IMG/VR virus record: IMGVR_UViG_3300009702_000365
Coordinates: 1 to 48,388 of that record
DNA: 48,388 nucleotides
DNA from: a virus
Reading direction: 5' to 3' (one strand)
Shown: piece by piece, positions 42,167 to 48,388 of the stretch
How the letters are laid out: the number at the start of each line of letters is the position of its first letter
Numbering within the stretch: position 1 is the first letter of the stretch
Notes under the pieces: model-generated
Databases searched by the model: none
What the model was told of the DNA's origin: nothing
The model's input: the letters and a program-made list of their open reading frames with translations, nothing else
Made by a program: the position numbers and the translations under genes

Positions 42167-42916
42167 TTAGTCGAGACTTATTGTACCACTGGCGATTGCT
42201 TTATATAGTTCTTCAACAGCAATTTGCTTGCGTCTGCGCTTGTCTGCACTCTTTTGCTGCTTCTTCAGCTTGGCTGTTTTCTTGGGGTTAGGCTTGGTAA
42301 CCTTCTGCTTTGCAGCCGTTTCCTGCTTCACTTTGCGTTCATGACGCTTCTTGTGAATGCGTTGATAACGATCTTGGAAACGTTTGGTTGTATCTTCACT
42401 GCGAGACACAAATTCTTTATGGTCTGTTATAAGCACCCCTTCAAGGTGATCGAATTCATGTTGTACAATCGATGCGTTGACACCATTCATTTTTCCAAAT
42501 TCAGACACAACTGTAGCAAGATCATCGAAGTAGGGAATGGCTTCAGCTTTGTCTCTGTGCTCGATGTTGATCTTGAAAATTGCATCAGCTTCAACCGTTG
42601 CCTGGCTTAATCGCAGCAGGGTTCTAGTGCACCCCGGCAATGAGAGACATCCCTCAGTGGATGGTATTAAAGTTCCTCCACCAGTCACAGTTGGATTAAT
42701 GAAAGCATACATCCCCATATCAGGAAAGTTGGCTATGAAAGCTCGTTTGAAGTAGTTAATTTGTGGTGCAGATAAGCCCGCAGCATCTTCAGGTATGGAT
42801 GCAACTAATGCACGTATGATTTTTTGTGCGTCATCACTGATTTGTCCATCTGTTATAATGACCGGGGTTGAAACTGTATGTAGAGATTCCGTATTTGTAA
42901 GTATTTCACACGCCAT
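42167..42916 (-). CDS. def: Peptide deformylase with basic C-terminal tail
   Basis: 249 aa from ATG 42916, chosen for AAGGAA 6 nt upstream; ATG 42937 is possible but lacks one. Motifs: AAGLSAPQ (residues 45-52; the first Gly of GxGLAAPQ is Ala), EGCLSLPG (metal ligand C90) and QHEFDHLEG (H153, E154, H157). The enzyme removes the N-formyl group from nascent proteins, using a metal ion. Residues ~180-249 form an unusually long Lys/Arg-rich tail (RIHKKRHERK...KTAKLKKQQKSADKRRRKQ), possibly binding rRNA or nucleic acid. Phage deformylases are known, mostly short ones. Confidence 0.92.
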   Translation of the reverse strand: MACEILTNTESLHTVSTPVIITDGQISDDAQKIIRALVASIPEDAAGLSAPQINYFKRAFIANFPDMGMYAFINPTVTGGGTLIPSTEGCLSLPGCTRTLLRLSQATVEADAIFKINIEHRDKAEAIPYFDDLATVVSEFGKMNGVNASIVQHEFDHLEGVLITDHKEFVSRSEDTTKRFQDRYQRIHKKRHERKVKQETAAKQKVTKPNPKKTAKLKKQQKSADKRRRKQIAVEELYKAIASGTISLD

Positions 42917-42961
42917 TGCAATTTCCTTATAAGCCATAGACCATCGACATAGACTTAGACT

Positions 42962-42967
42962 ATTATA
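42962..42967 (-). promoter_or_regulatory. def: TATAAT-type -10 element upstream of deformylase
   Basis: A perfect TATAAT on the minus strand in the 59-bp gap before the deformylase start. No good -35 at 16-18 bp spacing, so this is a tentative promoter. Confidence 0.4.
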
Positions 42968-42975
42968 CCCGGTTG

Positions 42976-43218
42976 CTACGGCTTCTTGAAGAGGTTAATT
43001 GGATTTGCCGACCACAGTAACTTCTTGCCATTAGAAGGTTTAGAACCACCAAACTCGATGTCATCACCAGCATTCATCATGGTCTGCACCACCTTCTCAT
43101 TAGCCTTGGTCTTGCGCACAAAGTTAACAACTATGGTAGCCACTTCAGCAATGGTTGCTGCTGCTCCGACTATGATAGATTTATTCTCGGTCAAAAATGT
43201 AAGGATAGATTCTAGCAT
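42976..43218 (-). CDS. Small 80-aa single-span membrane protein
   Basis: A single hydrophobic helix (about residues 14-34, SIIVGAAATIAEVATIVVNF) followed by a basic patch KTKANEK and a polar C-terminus. Size and topology resemble phage holin-like or small membrane proteins, but no family is recognised. The ATG lies only 12 nt beyond the HNH-gene terminator hairpin, with a weak GAG upstream. Confidence 0.7.
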   Translation of the reverse strand: MLESILTFLTENKSIIVGAAATIAEVATIVVNFVRKTKANEKVVQTMMNAGDDIEFGGSKPSNGKKLLWSANPINLFKKP

Positions 43219-43230
43219 TATATCTCACAG

Positions 43231-43264
43231 AAAAGGGTCTCATGCGTCTGGCTGAGACCCTTTT
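43231..43264 (-). terminator. Rho-independent terminator after HNH gene
   Basis: A perfect 12-bp stem (43231-43242 with 43253-43264) and a 10-nt loop, with A/T-rich ends giving a terminal T-run in either direction. It follows the HNH stop by 9 bp and immediately precedes the small membrane-protein gene. Confidence 0.88.
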
Positions 43265-43273
43265 CGTTTACAC

Positions 43274-43927
43274 CTACGGTTCAAGCTCTACATCCCAGTA
43301 AAGCTCATCGATTTTCTCCTGAAGGAAGAGCTTCCACGTTGGCGGATATTCCCTCAGCTTTGGCAGACTGTAGTGCGGGTTCCACCGTGGCTGGATTGGC
43401 CGGTGGTAGAACTGCACCTGTGGCTTTCCATCTGGTCCACGTACAATCCGACGCAACCTCATGCCTGCTTCTTCAGGTGTCTTGTTGCCTTTCTTAAGGT
43501 TACACTTCAGGCAACAGAGTACCGAGTTCGGGAAGGTACTCAGACCACCACGCGACTGCGGCTGGATGTGGTCAATTGTGATCTCATCTGGCCGTGGACG
43601 CTTGCTGCAATACTGGCAGCGGTATCCGTCACGCTTGTAGAGGTTCTTGCGGTTGTACAGAACCAGTGAGCGCTTGTGATCGCGCTGATGTTCTGCAAAC
43701 CGCATAATCTCTGGTACGCGGATCAACTGCCGTGAAGTAGCAACCGTGTTATAACCATCAATGTCAAGGCCCATCCACCCAGTAAGGTCATACTGCTGGT
43801 AGTTATCGTCAACGAACGTAGCACGATTTGCCATAACCTTCCCGAAGGCATTACAAACAGGCATAGCATCATATGCCTGGAAACTCCGGTCGATCATTAG
43901 GACTGGCTTGTGAATTACACTTGTCAT
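43274..43927 (-). CDS. HNH endonuclease
   Basis: 217 aa. HNH core: YRCQYC (C104, C107), ITIDHIQPQSRGG (D119, H120), N134 in FPNSVLCC, and CLKCNLKKGNKTP (C139, C142 as the second zinc pair). The N-terminal ~90 residues (KPVLMIDRSFQAYDAMPV) match the common bacterial/phage HNH type with this architecture. ATG has AGGAGA at 7 nt. Phage HNH proteins can be homing nucleases or assist genome packaging; which applies here is not known. Not associated with an intein. Confidence 0.9.
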   Translation of the reverse strand: MTSVIHKPVLMIDRSFQAYDAMPVCNAFGKVMANRATFVDDNYQQYDLTGWMGLDIDGYNTVATSRQLIRVPEIMRFAEHQRDHKRSLVLYNRKNLYKRDGYRCQYCSKRPRPDEITIDHIQPQSRGGLSTFPNSVLCCLKCNLKKGNKTPEEAGMRLRRIVRGPDGKPQVQFYHRPIQPRWNPHYSLPKLREYPPTWKLFLQEKIDELYWDVELEP

Positions 43928-43960
43928 AGCAAATCTCCTGTTACCTTTACCCGAATTTAC

Positions 43961-44152
43961 CTACGTGTCGAAAATAGGCTTCATTCTTAGTCTCCCTTTT
44001 GTGGGCCTTACCTTGAGCCCCTTTCTAAACCGTTCTCTCGCTTTTTCATCCTCATACGTTGGAACGAACAATCCGTAATGCAAACGCATCCATTCTCTTG
44101 TTGGAACATTCCGATTATTCAAGTAATGAATAATCTCAGTCATTCTCCCCAT
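43961..44152 (-). CDS. Small basic 63-aa protein
   Basis: ATG overlaps the stop of the DHH gene (TAATG). Basic, with EWMRLHYGLFVPTYEDEKARE and a C-terminal RPTKGRLRMKP tail. No clear Shine-Dalgarno; coupling is likely. Not recognised. Confidence 0.6.
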   Translation of the reverse strand: MGRMTEIIHYLNNRNVPTREWMRLHYGLFVPTYEDEKARERFRKGLKVRPTKGRLRMKPIFDT

Positions 44153-45300
44153 TACTTGCTAGTCACTTTCTGAAATCTGCTTTCTACCACCGACTTCACA
44201 TTATCCCATAGTTTGGTTCTATCGTCATCACAGTTGCCGTCCACAATTGAGCTAAACAACCCCAGCCCAACCTTGGCTCCTCCAATGCCTTGTTTGGTGC
44301 CTCCAGTGCCGGGACCAAATACTTCTACAATCAACTGTTCGGTATCGTAGGCTGCACTGTTGTTTCTTACAGACGATCTTACTTTGTTGCCTACAATGGC
44401 ATAAACCATGACTGTCTGTATACCTTGCAGCCTCATATACTTATCTGCAAGATAGGGGACACAATCCCCTCTACTTTCATCGACATAACCAATCCCAATA
44501 ACGCAGGTTGGATTATCAACAATTCTGTTCTCGTATGCTATACGTTCATATTCAAACATATATGGCGGAAGTTCATAATTCACTACCTTGTGGAATTTCT
44601 CCACCTGCATGTAGCTGGTGCAAAGCTTGTAAGCCTTATAGTCATAATCGGTACTATTCTCACTCAAGAAATCAATGGTATCAATCTTGATACCCATAGC
44701 AAGTGCCGTACACAACTCTCTTACTCCATCTACTTCATGGTTAAAACACCAGTCCTTCTCCCCACTCTCCCCTGTTGTGGGAGGCATATTAAGCATTAAA
44801 TCGGCGACCAATGTTGCACAAGCACCAATGTCATCATGCAGAAACAAAACATCTTTACTCTTTGGTACTGCCTTGTGATGATCTACAACAAGGCTAGGAG
44901 CATATGGAATGCTCATATTGCTTTGCTCTGGACCAGTCACATCCACGAAAATAAAAAAGCACTCATCACGCTTTGCAGCAATAGACTTCTCTACTTCGAT
45001 GTTCCACTGCCTTACCGGTAGATTAAGAGCAACTTGCATCGCTCTATTCTGAGGATGCCCGATCTCTCCGCAATACCAAATTTTGTCTGCTTCAACTCCT
45101 ATAAAGTTCAAGACTCGTAGCATTCCCAGGCCGGATGCCAACGCATCAGGGTCGGGGTTGTCGTGGGTGCAGATGAAGAATTCTTTATCCTTGTTGTCCA
45201 GAATAAGTTGAGCTACTTGTTCTGCCTTCTGTTTGACCTTTCTGTTGCCCACCGCTGCTTGTGATGCTGATGGTTGCTTAATCATTTCGCCATCGTTCAT
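44152..45300 (-). CDS. DHH family phosphoesterase (NrnA-like)
   Basis: 382 aa from ATG 45300 with GAGG about 8 nt upstream. DHH motifs: THDNPDPDALASG (H46, D50, D52), FVDVTGPEQ (D120), VVDHHK (D140, H141, H142) and MGIKIDTIDF. The C-terminal GTGGTKQGIGGAKVG stretch fits the DHHA1 glycine-rich loop. NrnA-type enzymes degrade short oligoribonucleotides or dephosphorylate pAp using Mn2+. In a phage this could recycle RNA or detoxify pAp; a pAp link is attractive because a sulfotransferase-like gene lies nearby (sulfotransferases release pAp from PAPS), but this is inference. Confidence 0.85.
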   Translation of the reverse strand: MNDGEMIKQPSASQAAVGNRKVKQKAEQVAQLILDNKDKEFFICTHDNPDPDALASGLGMLRVLNFIGVEADKIWYCGEIGHPQNRAMQVALNLPVRQWNIEVEKSIAAKRDECFFIFVDVTGPEQSNMSIPYAPSLVVDHHKAVPKSKDVLFLHDDIGACATLVADLMLNMPPTTGESGEKDWCFNHEVDGVRELCTALAMGIKIDTIDFLSENSTDYDYKAYKLCTSYMQVEKFHKVVNYELPPYMFEYERIAYENRIVDNPTCVIGIGYVDESRGDCVPYLADKYMRLQGIQTVMVYAIVGNKVRSSVRNNSAAYDTEQLIVEVFGPGTGGTKQGIGGAKVGLGLFSSIVDGNCDDDRTKLWDNVKSVVESRFQKVTSK

Positions 45301-45302
45301 AC

Positions 45303-45566
45303 TCAAAACCTCACAGCTTCACGCATTGCGTCAGCGTGACAACTAAAATACCTTCTGACAGACAATATCGTGTCCGTTTCCAACTTCAACTGGTCTTTAA
45401 GCGAACCGAACTCTCGATCCTCTCTGTGACACTCATTTAATAGGGTTGCTATTGTGCCACCTAATTCGGTTTTTACAATCGCATCCATAATCTCTCGATA
45501 AGATTGCCCTTTATTGAATGCTTGCTCCATTGCTTCGTCATGGGTCTGTGCCTCTTTCCCAAACAA
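45303..45566 (-). CDS. Hypothetical 87-aa protein
   Basis: The frame is open to about 45615 but has no ATG upstream of the internal one. TTG 45566 or CTG 45575 may be starts; support is weak. Helical, charged, with QSYREIMDAIVKTELGGTIA and two His/Cys residues near the end. It ends 2 bp before the DHH start. Not recognised. Confidence 0.5.
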   Translation of the reverse strand: MFGKEAQTHDEAMEQAFNKGQSYREIMDAIVKTELGGTIATLLNECHREDREFGSLKDQLKLETDTILSVRRYFSCHADAMREAVRF

Positions 45567-45616
45567 ATCAAACAGACATCTAAAGTATCCATCTTGTAGA
45601 CCGTCCCGATCTCACC

Positions 45617-46645
45617 TCACCTTTCCAACGGAGCACCATCCGCTGTGCAATTAATCACGGTTGGTGGCTGGTATGGCGACACACCCTGTTGCTCACCGAC
45701 GATTGCCCATCTCGTTGGGACGCCTTGCTTGGCGTCAAACCGACACTTCTCTGCCTTCATCCCCACGCCGCCAAACAATAATCCGATTTTAGTTTGAGGG
45801 CCGAACGTAAAATCGCAATCGTAGAACGTGGCATTCCGAACATCTTCGGTCATATCTTTGTTCTGTGGCGCGACCGAACACAAGTAGTCTTGCGTAGACG
45901 AACCAATGAATGTACAACCTTGAATCCAAAGTCCACTTGAGAATGGTTTACCCAGTCTTGTGGCATTGTGTGCTTTGATCAACAACCGCCTATCGGACGA
46001 CTCAATTGTAGTGTCGTAAACCACGGCGTTTTTGTAGTACGGGAGTCTCAAGCATGTTCCGCCTATGCGGCGAATTTGAGACCCAATCACCGCAATCTCT
46101 GTACCCGGAAGATACGCCCCGTAGTCTACACAGTCTTCAATAATACTGTTAACGATCCACACCTTAGCATCAGGCGATCCATTACCTACTCCTGTCTGCC
46201 AGTTTTTGATAGTACAATTCAGGATAAGCGTATCACCCCTGACATTAACCGCCGTTTTTGTCCAATCACCAATCAACGTTTGGTTCGATATAGTTTTGGA
46301 CGGTGGTACGCTGATCGTATACACCTGATGCGGCAGCGTCAACGTCACGGTATTAATCGTCGGGGTGAGGTCGATTCGCAGCGGATCGGTAACTGGCGGC
46401 GGTGTAGGTGATGGCGTGGGCGGGCATTCAATACGCCGCCCCCAGTTTAGGCCGCTTCGGATCACCAGCAGGTCACCCGAGTCAACTACACCGTCCATAT
46501 TCACATCGGCGCGAGGATCGTCTGCGGGAACACATAGTTCGTTCGCCGAGTATATGTTGTTCGCCGAATTCGACGAGACGCAGCCTGCGAGCATCAGAAA
46601 GGCAACTCCCAGCATCCACGCCGGATTTTTAATCGTAGTAATCAT
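45617..46645 (-). CDS. Dockerin-type lipoprotein with beta-helix domain
   Basis: 342 aa from ATG 46645, chosen for AGGAGG 7 nt upstream and because the product then begins with a lipoprotein signal peptide (MITTIKNPAWMLGVAFLMLAGC, lipobox LAGC, Cys22). Residues ~46-68 form one dockerin/EF-hand-like repeat (ADVNMDGVVDSGDLLVIRSGL). A Pro-rich linker (PPTPSPTPPP) leads to a right-handed beta-helix-like region with repeated short strands (LILNCTIKNW, VWIVNSIIEDC, AVIGSQIRRI, LWIQGCTFIG). Probably anchored in the host envelope; roles such as superinfection exclusion are guesses. Confidence 0.8.
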   Translation of the reverse strand: MITTIKNPAWMLGVAFLMLAGCVSSNSANNIYSANELCVPADDPRADVNMDGVVDSGDLLVIRSGLNWGRRIECPPTPSPTPPPVTDPLRIDLTPTINTVTLTLPHQVYTISVPPSKTISNQTLIGDWTKTAVNVRGDTLILNCTIKNWQTGVGNGSPDAKVWIVNSIIEDCVDYGAYLPGTEIAVIGSQIRRIGGTCLRLPYYKNAVVYDTTIESSDRRLLIKAHNATRLGKPFSSGLWIQGCTFIGSSTQDYLCSVAPQNKDMTEDVRNATFYDCDFTFGPQTKIGLLFGGVGMKAEKCRFDAKQGVPTRWAIVGEQQGVSPYQPPTVINCTADGAPLER

Positions 46646-46679
46646 CTTGTTCCTCCTATATTTAATAAACTTCCGTATC

Positions 46680-46685
46680 ATTATA
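46680..46685 (-). promoter_or_regulatory. TATAAT -10 element upstream of lipoprotein gene
   Basis: A perfect TATAAT on the minus strand, placing a start point about 28 nt before the ATG and leaving AGGAGG in a short leader. The -35 region at 16-18 bp is poor, so confidence is moderate. Confidence 0.5.
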
Positions 46686-46859
46686 CGAGAGAAATCAGAC
46701 AGAATCTTGCCTAAAAAGAGAGGAAGCCCCGAAGAAGAAAAGATCGTCAGAAGAGGTTTGAAGGTTGAACTTGCTTTATCAGACTGAATCTTGACGTTTT
46801 GAAATTTGAGCGACTTGACACTCGCCATCTGATTCGGCTTGTTTAAACCACTCTGATTA

Positions 46860-46896
46860 GTCAGGGCTAGGCCCTGACGGCACTGTCCAAGGACAG
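46860..46896. other. Two tandem perfect hairpins in the 46646-46934 gap
   Basis: The 290-bp gap contains two adjacent hairpins: 46860-46867 with 46871-46878 (8-bp stem, 3-nt loop), and 46883-46888 with 46891-46896 (6-bp stem, 2-nt loop). A T7 run follows at 46904-46910 on the plus strand; no T-run follows on the minus strand. They lie downstream of the coiled-coil gene, so they may protect or terminate its mRNA. The rest of the gap holds the lipoprotein promoter and no supported gene. Confidence 0.6.
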
Positions 46897-46934
46897 CAGA
46901 CGATTTTTTTGCTTACTCCGAGGCCCCTCAATAA

Positions 46935-47402
46935 CTAGAACTTTATCTCGTCAATCTCGACAAAGTTCGTGTGATTGTGGCTGTCCAGTTCCTCCTGAAT
47001 GCGGTCTACGTCATCTTCCAATGATCTGACTAGCACATCGACATCAGACTTACGGAAGTTGGCTTCGTACTCAAGCTCTGAAGAAGGCGTGCCATATCGG
47101 TACGTATCAACAATCTTACCATGCTGAGTATTCAATGAACGCAAAACCTTGATCTTGCTCTTGATTTCAGCAAGGCGCAGAATCTTCTCGTAAACTGATA
47201 CGTTCGACGCAAAGATTTTTGCCTTGAGAGAAATCAGGTCATCGATCAACCGATCATACTCGGTCATCGCTTCCCTTGTGTCCACTTCCTTAGCACCGCC
47301 TGCAACGGTACTGTTGTAGCTCCCCATATCAGAGACGAGGGAACGAATTCTCGACTGAAGGCGATTCTTCAACTTCAAAGCTCTAGCAATAGTAATTTTC
47401 AT
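46935..47402 (-). CDS. Coiled-coil protein, possibly DIP1984/septicolysin-like
   Basis: 155 aa from ATG 47402 with AAGGAG 7 nt upstream. Almost entirely helical: MKITIARALKLKNRLQSRIR, LIDDLISLKAKIFASN, LRLAEIKSKIKVLRSL, and a C-terminal acidic helix. The order of short helices, with an ALKLK..LQ start and a LI...I..SN middle, resembles the DIP1984 family, whose function is unknown. The resemblance is by eye and tentative. It has its own strong promoter. Confidence 0.75.
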   Translation of the reverse strand: MKITIARALKLKNRLQSRIRSLVSDMGSYNSTVAGGAKEVDTREAMTEYDRLIDDLISLKAKIFASNVSVYEKILRLAEIKSKIKVLRSLNTQHGKIVDTYRYGTPSSELEYEANFRKSDVDVLVRSLEDDVDRIQEELDSHNHTNFVEIDEIKF

Positions 47403-47421
47403 CTTTTTCTCCTTACCCTGA

Positions 47422-47450
47422 ATTATAGCCTGATTGACTAGAAAAGTCAA
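47422..47450 (-). promoter_or_regulatory. Sigma70-type promoter for the coiled-coil gene
   Basis: -35 TTGACT at 47445-47450 and -10 TATAAT at 47422-47427 on the minus strand with a 17-bp spacer. The predicted start leaves a leader of about 13 nt carrying AAGGAG before the ATG at 47402. This is the clearest promoter in the window. Confidence 0.8.
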
Positions 47451-47476
47451 ATCCCAATACCCCATTATACTTCAAA

Positions 47477-48388
47477 TCAAGTCAAACAGCAGTTGAAATA
47501 CAGATTTTCTGATGTTCTTCGCTCACAATCAGGTATCCCCACGAACTCCAGAATTGAGTTTTGTCCAGACTGGCTATTCAGAGTATCTATTGGAAAGACC
47601 TTAAAATTGTGCGAAAATTGTTCTTGGAATGATTCGGCCTGAGCATAATAGTCGTCGTAGTATTGTTCCAACCCAGGTTGTTTGTCTAAATCGTACTTCG
47701 GATAACACTCATCATACCTGTCAGAAACCCATTGCGAAGACGGATTCTTGCTCCAATGATTTTTGTTCTGAGTCCAGGTCATATAACTGGCAACCGTCTC
47801 TTGTTTGTCTCGTTTCAAACAGACAAACTTGACATCAGGCTCTTTTTTGACCAACTGCGGGACATATGGCAACCAATAGAATCCTACATCGCCTGAAAAC
47901 TCGAATCCAACTTTCTGAATAGACTCCAGTGCCTCACTCATGCTAGCAGTATCACTCTCCCAAGGCAAGAGATGGCCTTCGTGAGTTGCAAAAACGAAGG
48001 GCTGCAAATTGAGCAACACCCGAAGAGATACCGTTCCGCATCTGCCCGTCCCCAATCCTATAACCGTCCTGTTATTCCACGATTGTTTTTTGTTGATTTG
48101 GCGTCGTATCCACATGCGGTTCTTTTTGACCCTGAGATATTCCTGGCGTGGCACTATGCCTTCAATATCTTGGGACCACCGTTCGGCTTCTTTATGCCTG
48201 CCACTATAATAGGCACATAGGGATGCCTCGTCTTTCACTCGCCAATCGTAGAAATCTTTATGTATGAACAAAATATCATCTGGTATAGGGGTTTGTATCG
48301 CACTCTCAGCGAATAGGTATCCCACATCAAACTGTTTATGTTCCCTGTAATATCGTATAAGATGATAAAGTGGTTCAACTCTAGCAGG
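47477..48388 (-). CDS. Glycosyltransferase-tail/sulfotransferase fusion, 5' end outside window
   Basis: The frame is open to the window edge (303 codons seen), so the start is missing; a GTG at 48325 is probably internal. The first ~75 residues (EPLYHLIRYYREHKQFD, GYLFAESAIQTPIP, VKDEASLCAYYSGRHKEA) resemble the TPR-like tail of a common glycosyltransferase type. Residues ~105-300 form a sulfotransferase-like domain: GLGTGRCGTVSL (5' phosphosulfate loop, about 111-122) and CLKRDKQETVASYM (3' phosphate motif). Such enzymes transfer sulfate from PAPS to a sugar or other acceptor. The fusion suggests a glycan is built and sulfated, on the host surface or virion. Confidence 0.72.
   Translation of the reverse strand, partial: PARVEPLYHLIRYYREHKQFDVGYLFAESAIQTPIPDDILFIHKDFYDWRVKDEASLCAYYSGRHKEAERWSQDIEGIVPRQEYLRVKKNRMWIRRQINKKQSWNNRTVIGLGTGRCGTVSLRVLLNLQPFVFATHEGHLLPWESDTASMSEALESIQKVGFEFSGDVGFYWLPYVPQLVKKEPDVKFVCLKRDKQETVASYMTWTQNKNHWSKNPSSQWVSDRYDECYPKYDLDKQPGLEQYYDDYYAQAESFQEQFSHNFKVFPIDTLNSQSGQNSILEFVGIPDCERRTSENLYFNCCLT

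Noticed and set aside
46646-46828. Upstream extension of the lipoprotein gene to 46828
   Set aside because: The added residues hide the signal peptide. ATG 46645 has AGGAGG and a TATAAT element upstream.
46860-46896. tRNA or structured non-coding RNA gene
   Set aside because: The hairpins are short, lack a cloverleaf and have no CCA/T-loop sequence; no tRNA was found in any gap.

Overview
The window looks like part of a large tailed-phage (Caudoviricetes) genome. All supportable genes lie on the minus strand, packed with 4-50 bp overlaps or gaps of a few bases. A large terminase, a portal protein and a prohead-type protease are present together with many unassigned, probably virion-associated proteins. 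Host identity is uncertain. A dockerin-type lipoprotein and a TIGR03790-like protein, both frequent in Planctomycetes, hint at a planctomycete-like host; this is inference only.

Layout, read in the direction of transcription (high to low coordinates). 48388-42976 is an accessory block: a glycosyltransferase-tail/sulfotransferase fusion (cut by the window edge), a coiled-coil protein behind a clear sigma70-type promoter, a dockerin/beta-helix lipoprotein, a small protein, a DHH phosphoesterase, a 63-aa protein, an HNH endonuclease with a terminator, and a small membrane protein. 42916-37897 is a nucleotide/translation block: peptide deformylase, class II ribonucleotide reductase carrying an intein, and a dUTPase frame interrupted by an in-frame TAA, closed by a terminator. 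37775-1 is one long morphogenesis block: a polyvalent-protein-like protein, a TIGR03790-like protein, terminase, about seventeen structural or unknown proteins interleaved with a nucleotidyltransferase, a DUF192 protein and a WYL-like protein, then the portal, a 1262-aa protein, the protease and a partial Zn-ribbon protein running off the window start.

The most striking feature is intein load. Six LAGLIDADG inteins occur in three genes: four in the portal, one in a Zn-rich structural protein and one in the ribonucleotide reductase. Splicing would cut the 2216-aa portal precursor to 744 aa. One portal intein begins with Gln instead of Cys/Ser, and another splits the active-site motif of a VSR/DUF559-like nuclease domain fused to the portal C-terminus. 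Short linear motifs (FN[LM]-K.., NWL.K..Q, ADKLD..G) recur in otherwise unrelated proteins of the morphogenesis block and may be shared virion-targeting or processing signals. An A11 tract at one gene end could fuse two structural proteins by slippage. No tRNA, rRNA, CRISPR array or IS element was recognised, and no plus-strand gene is supported.
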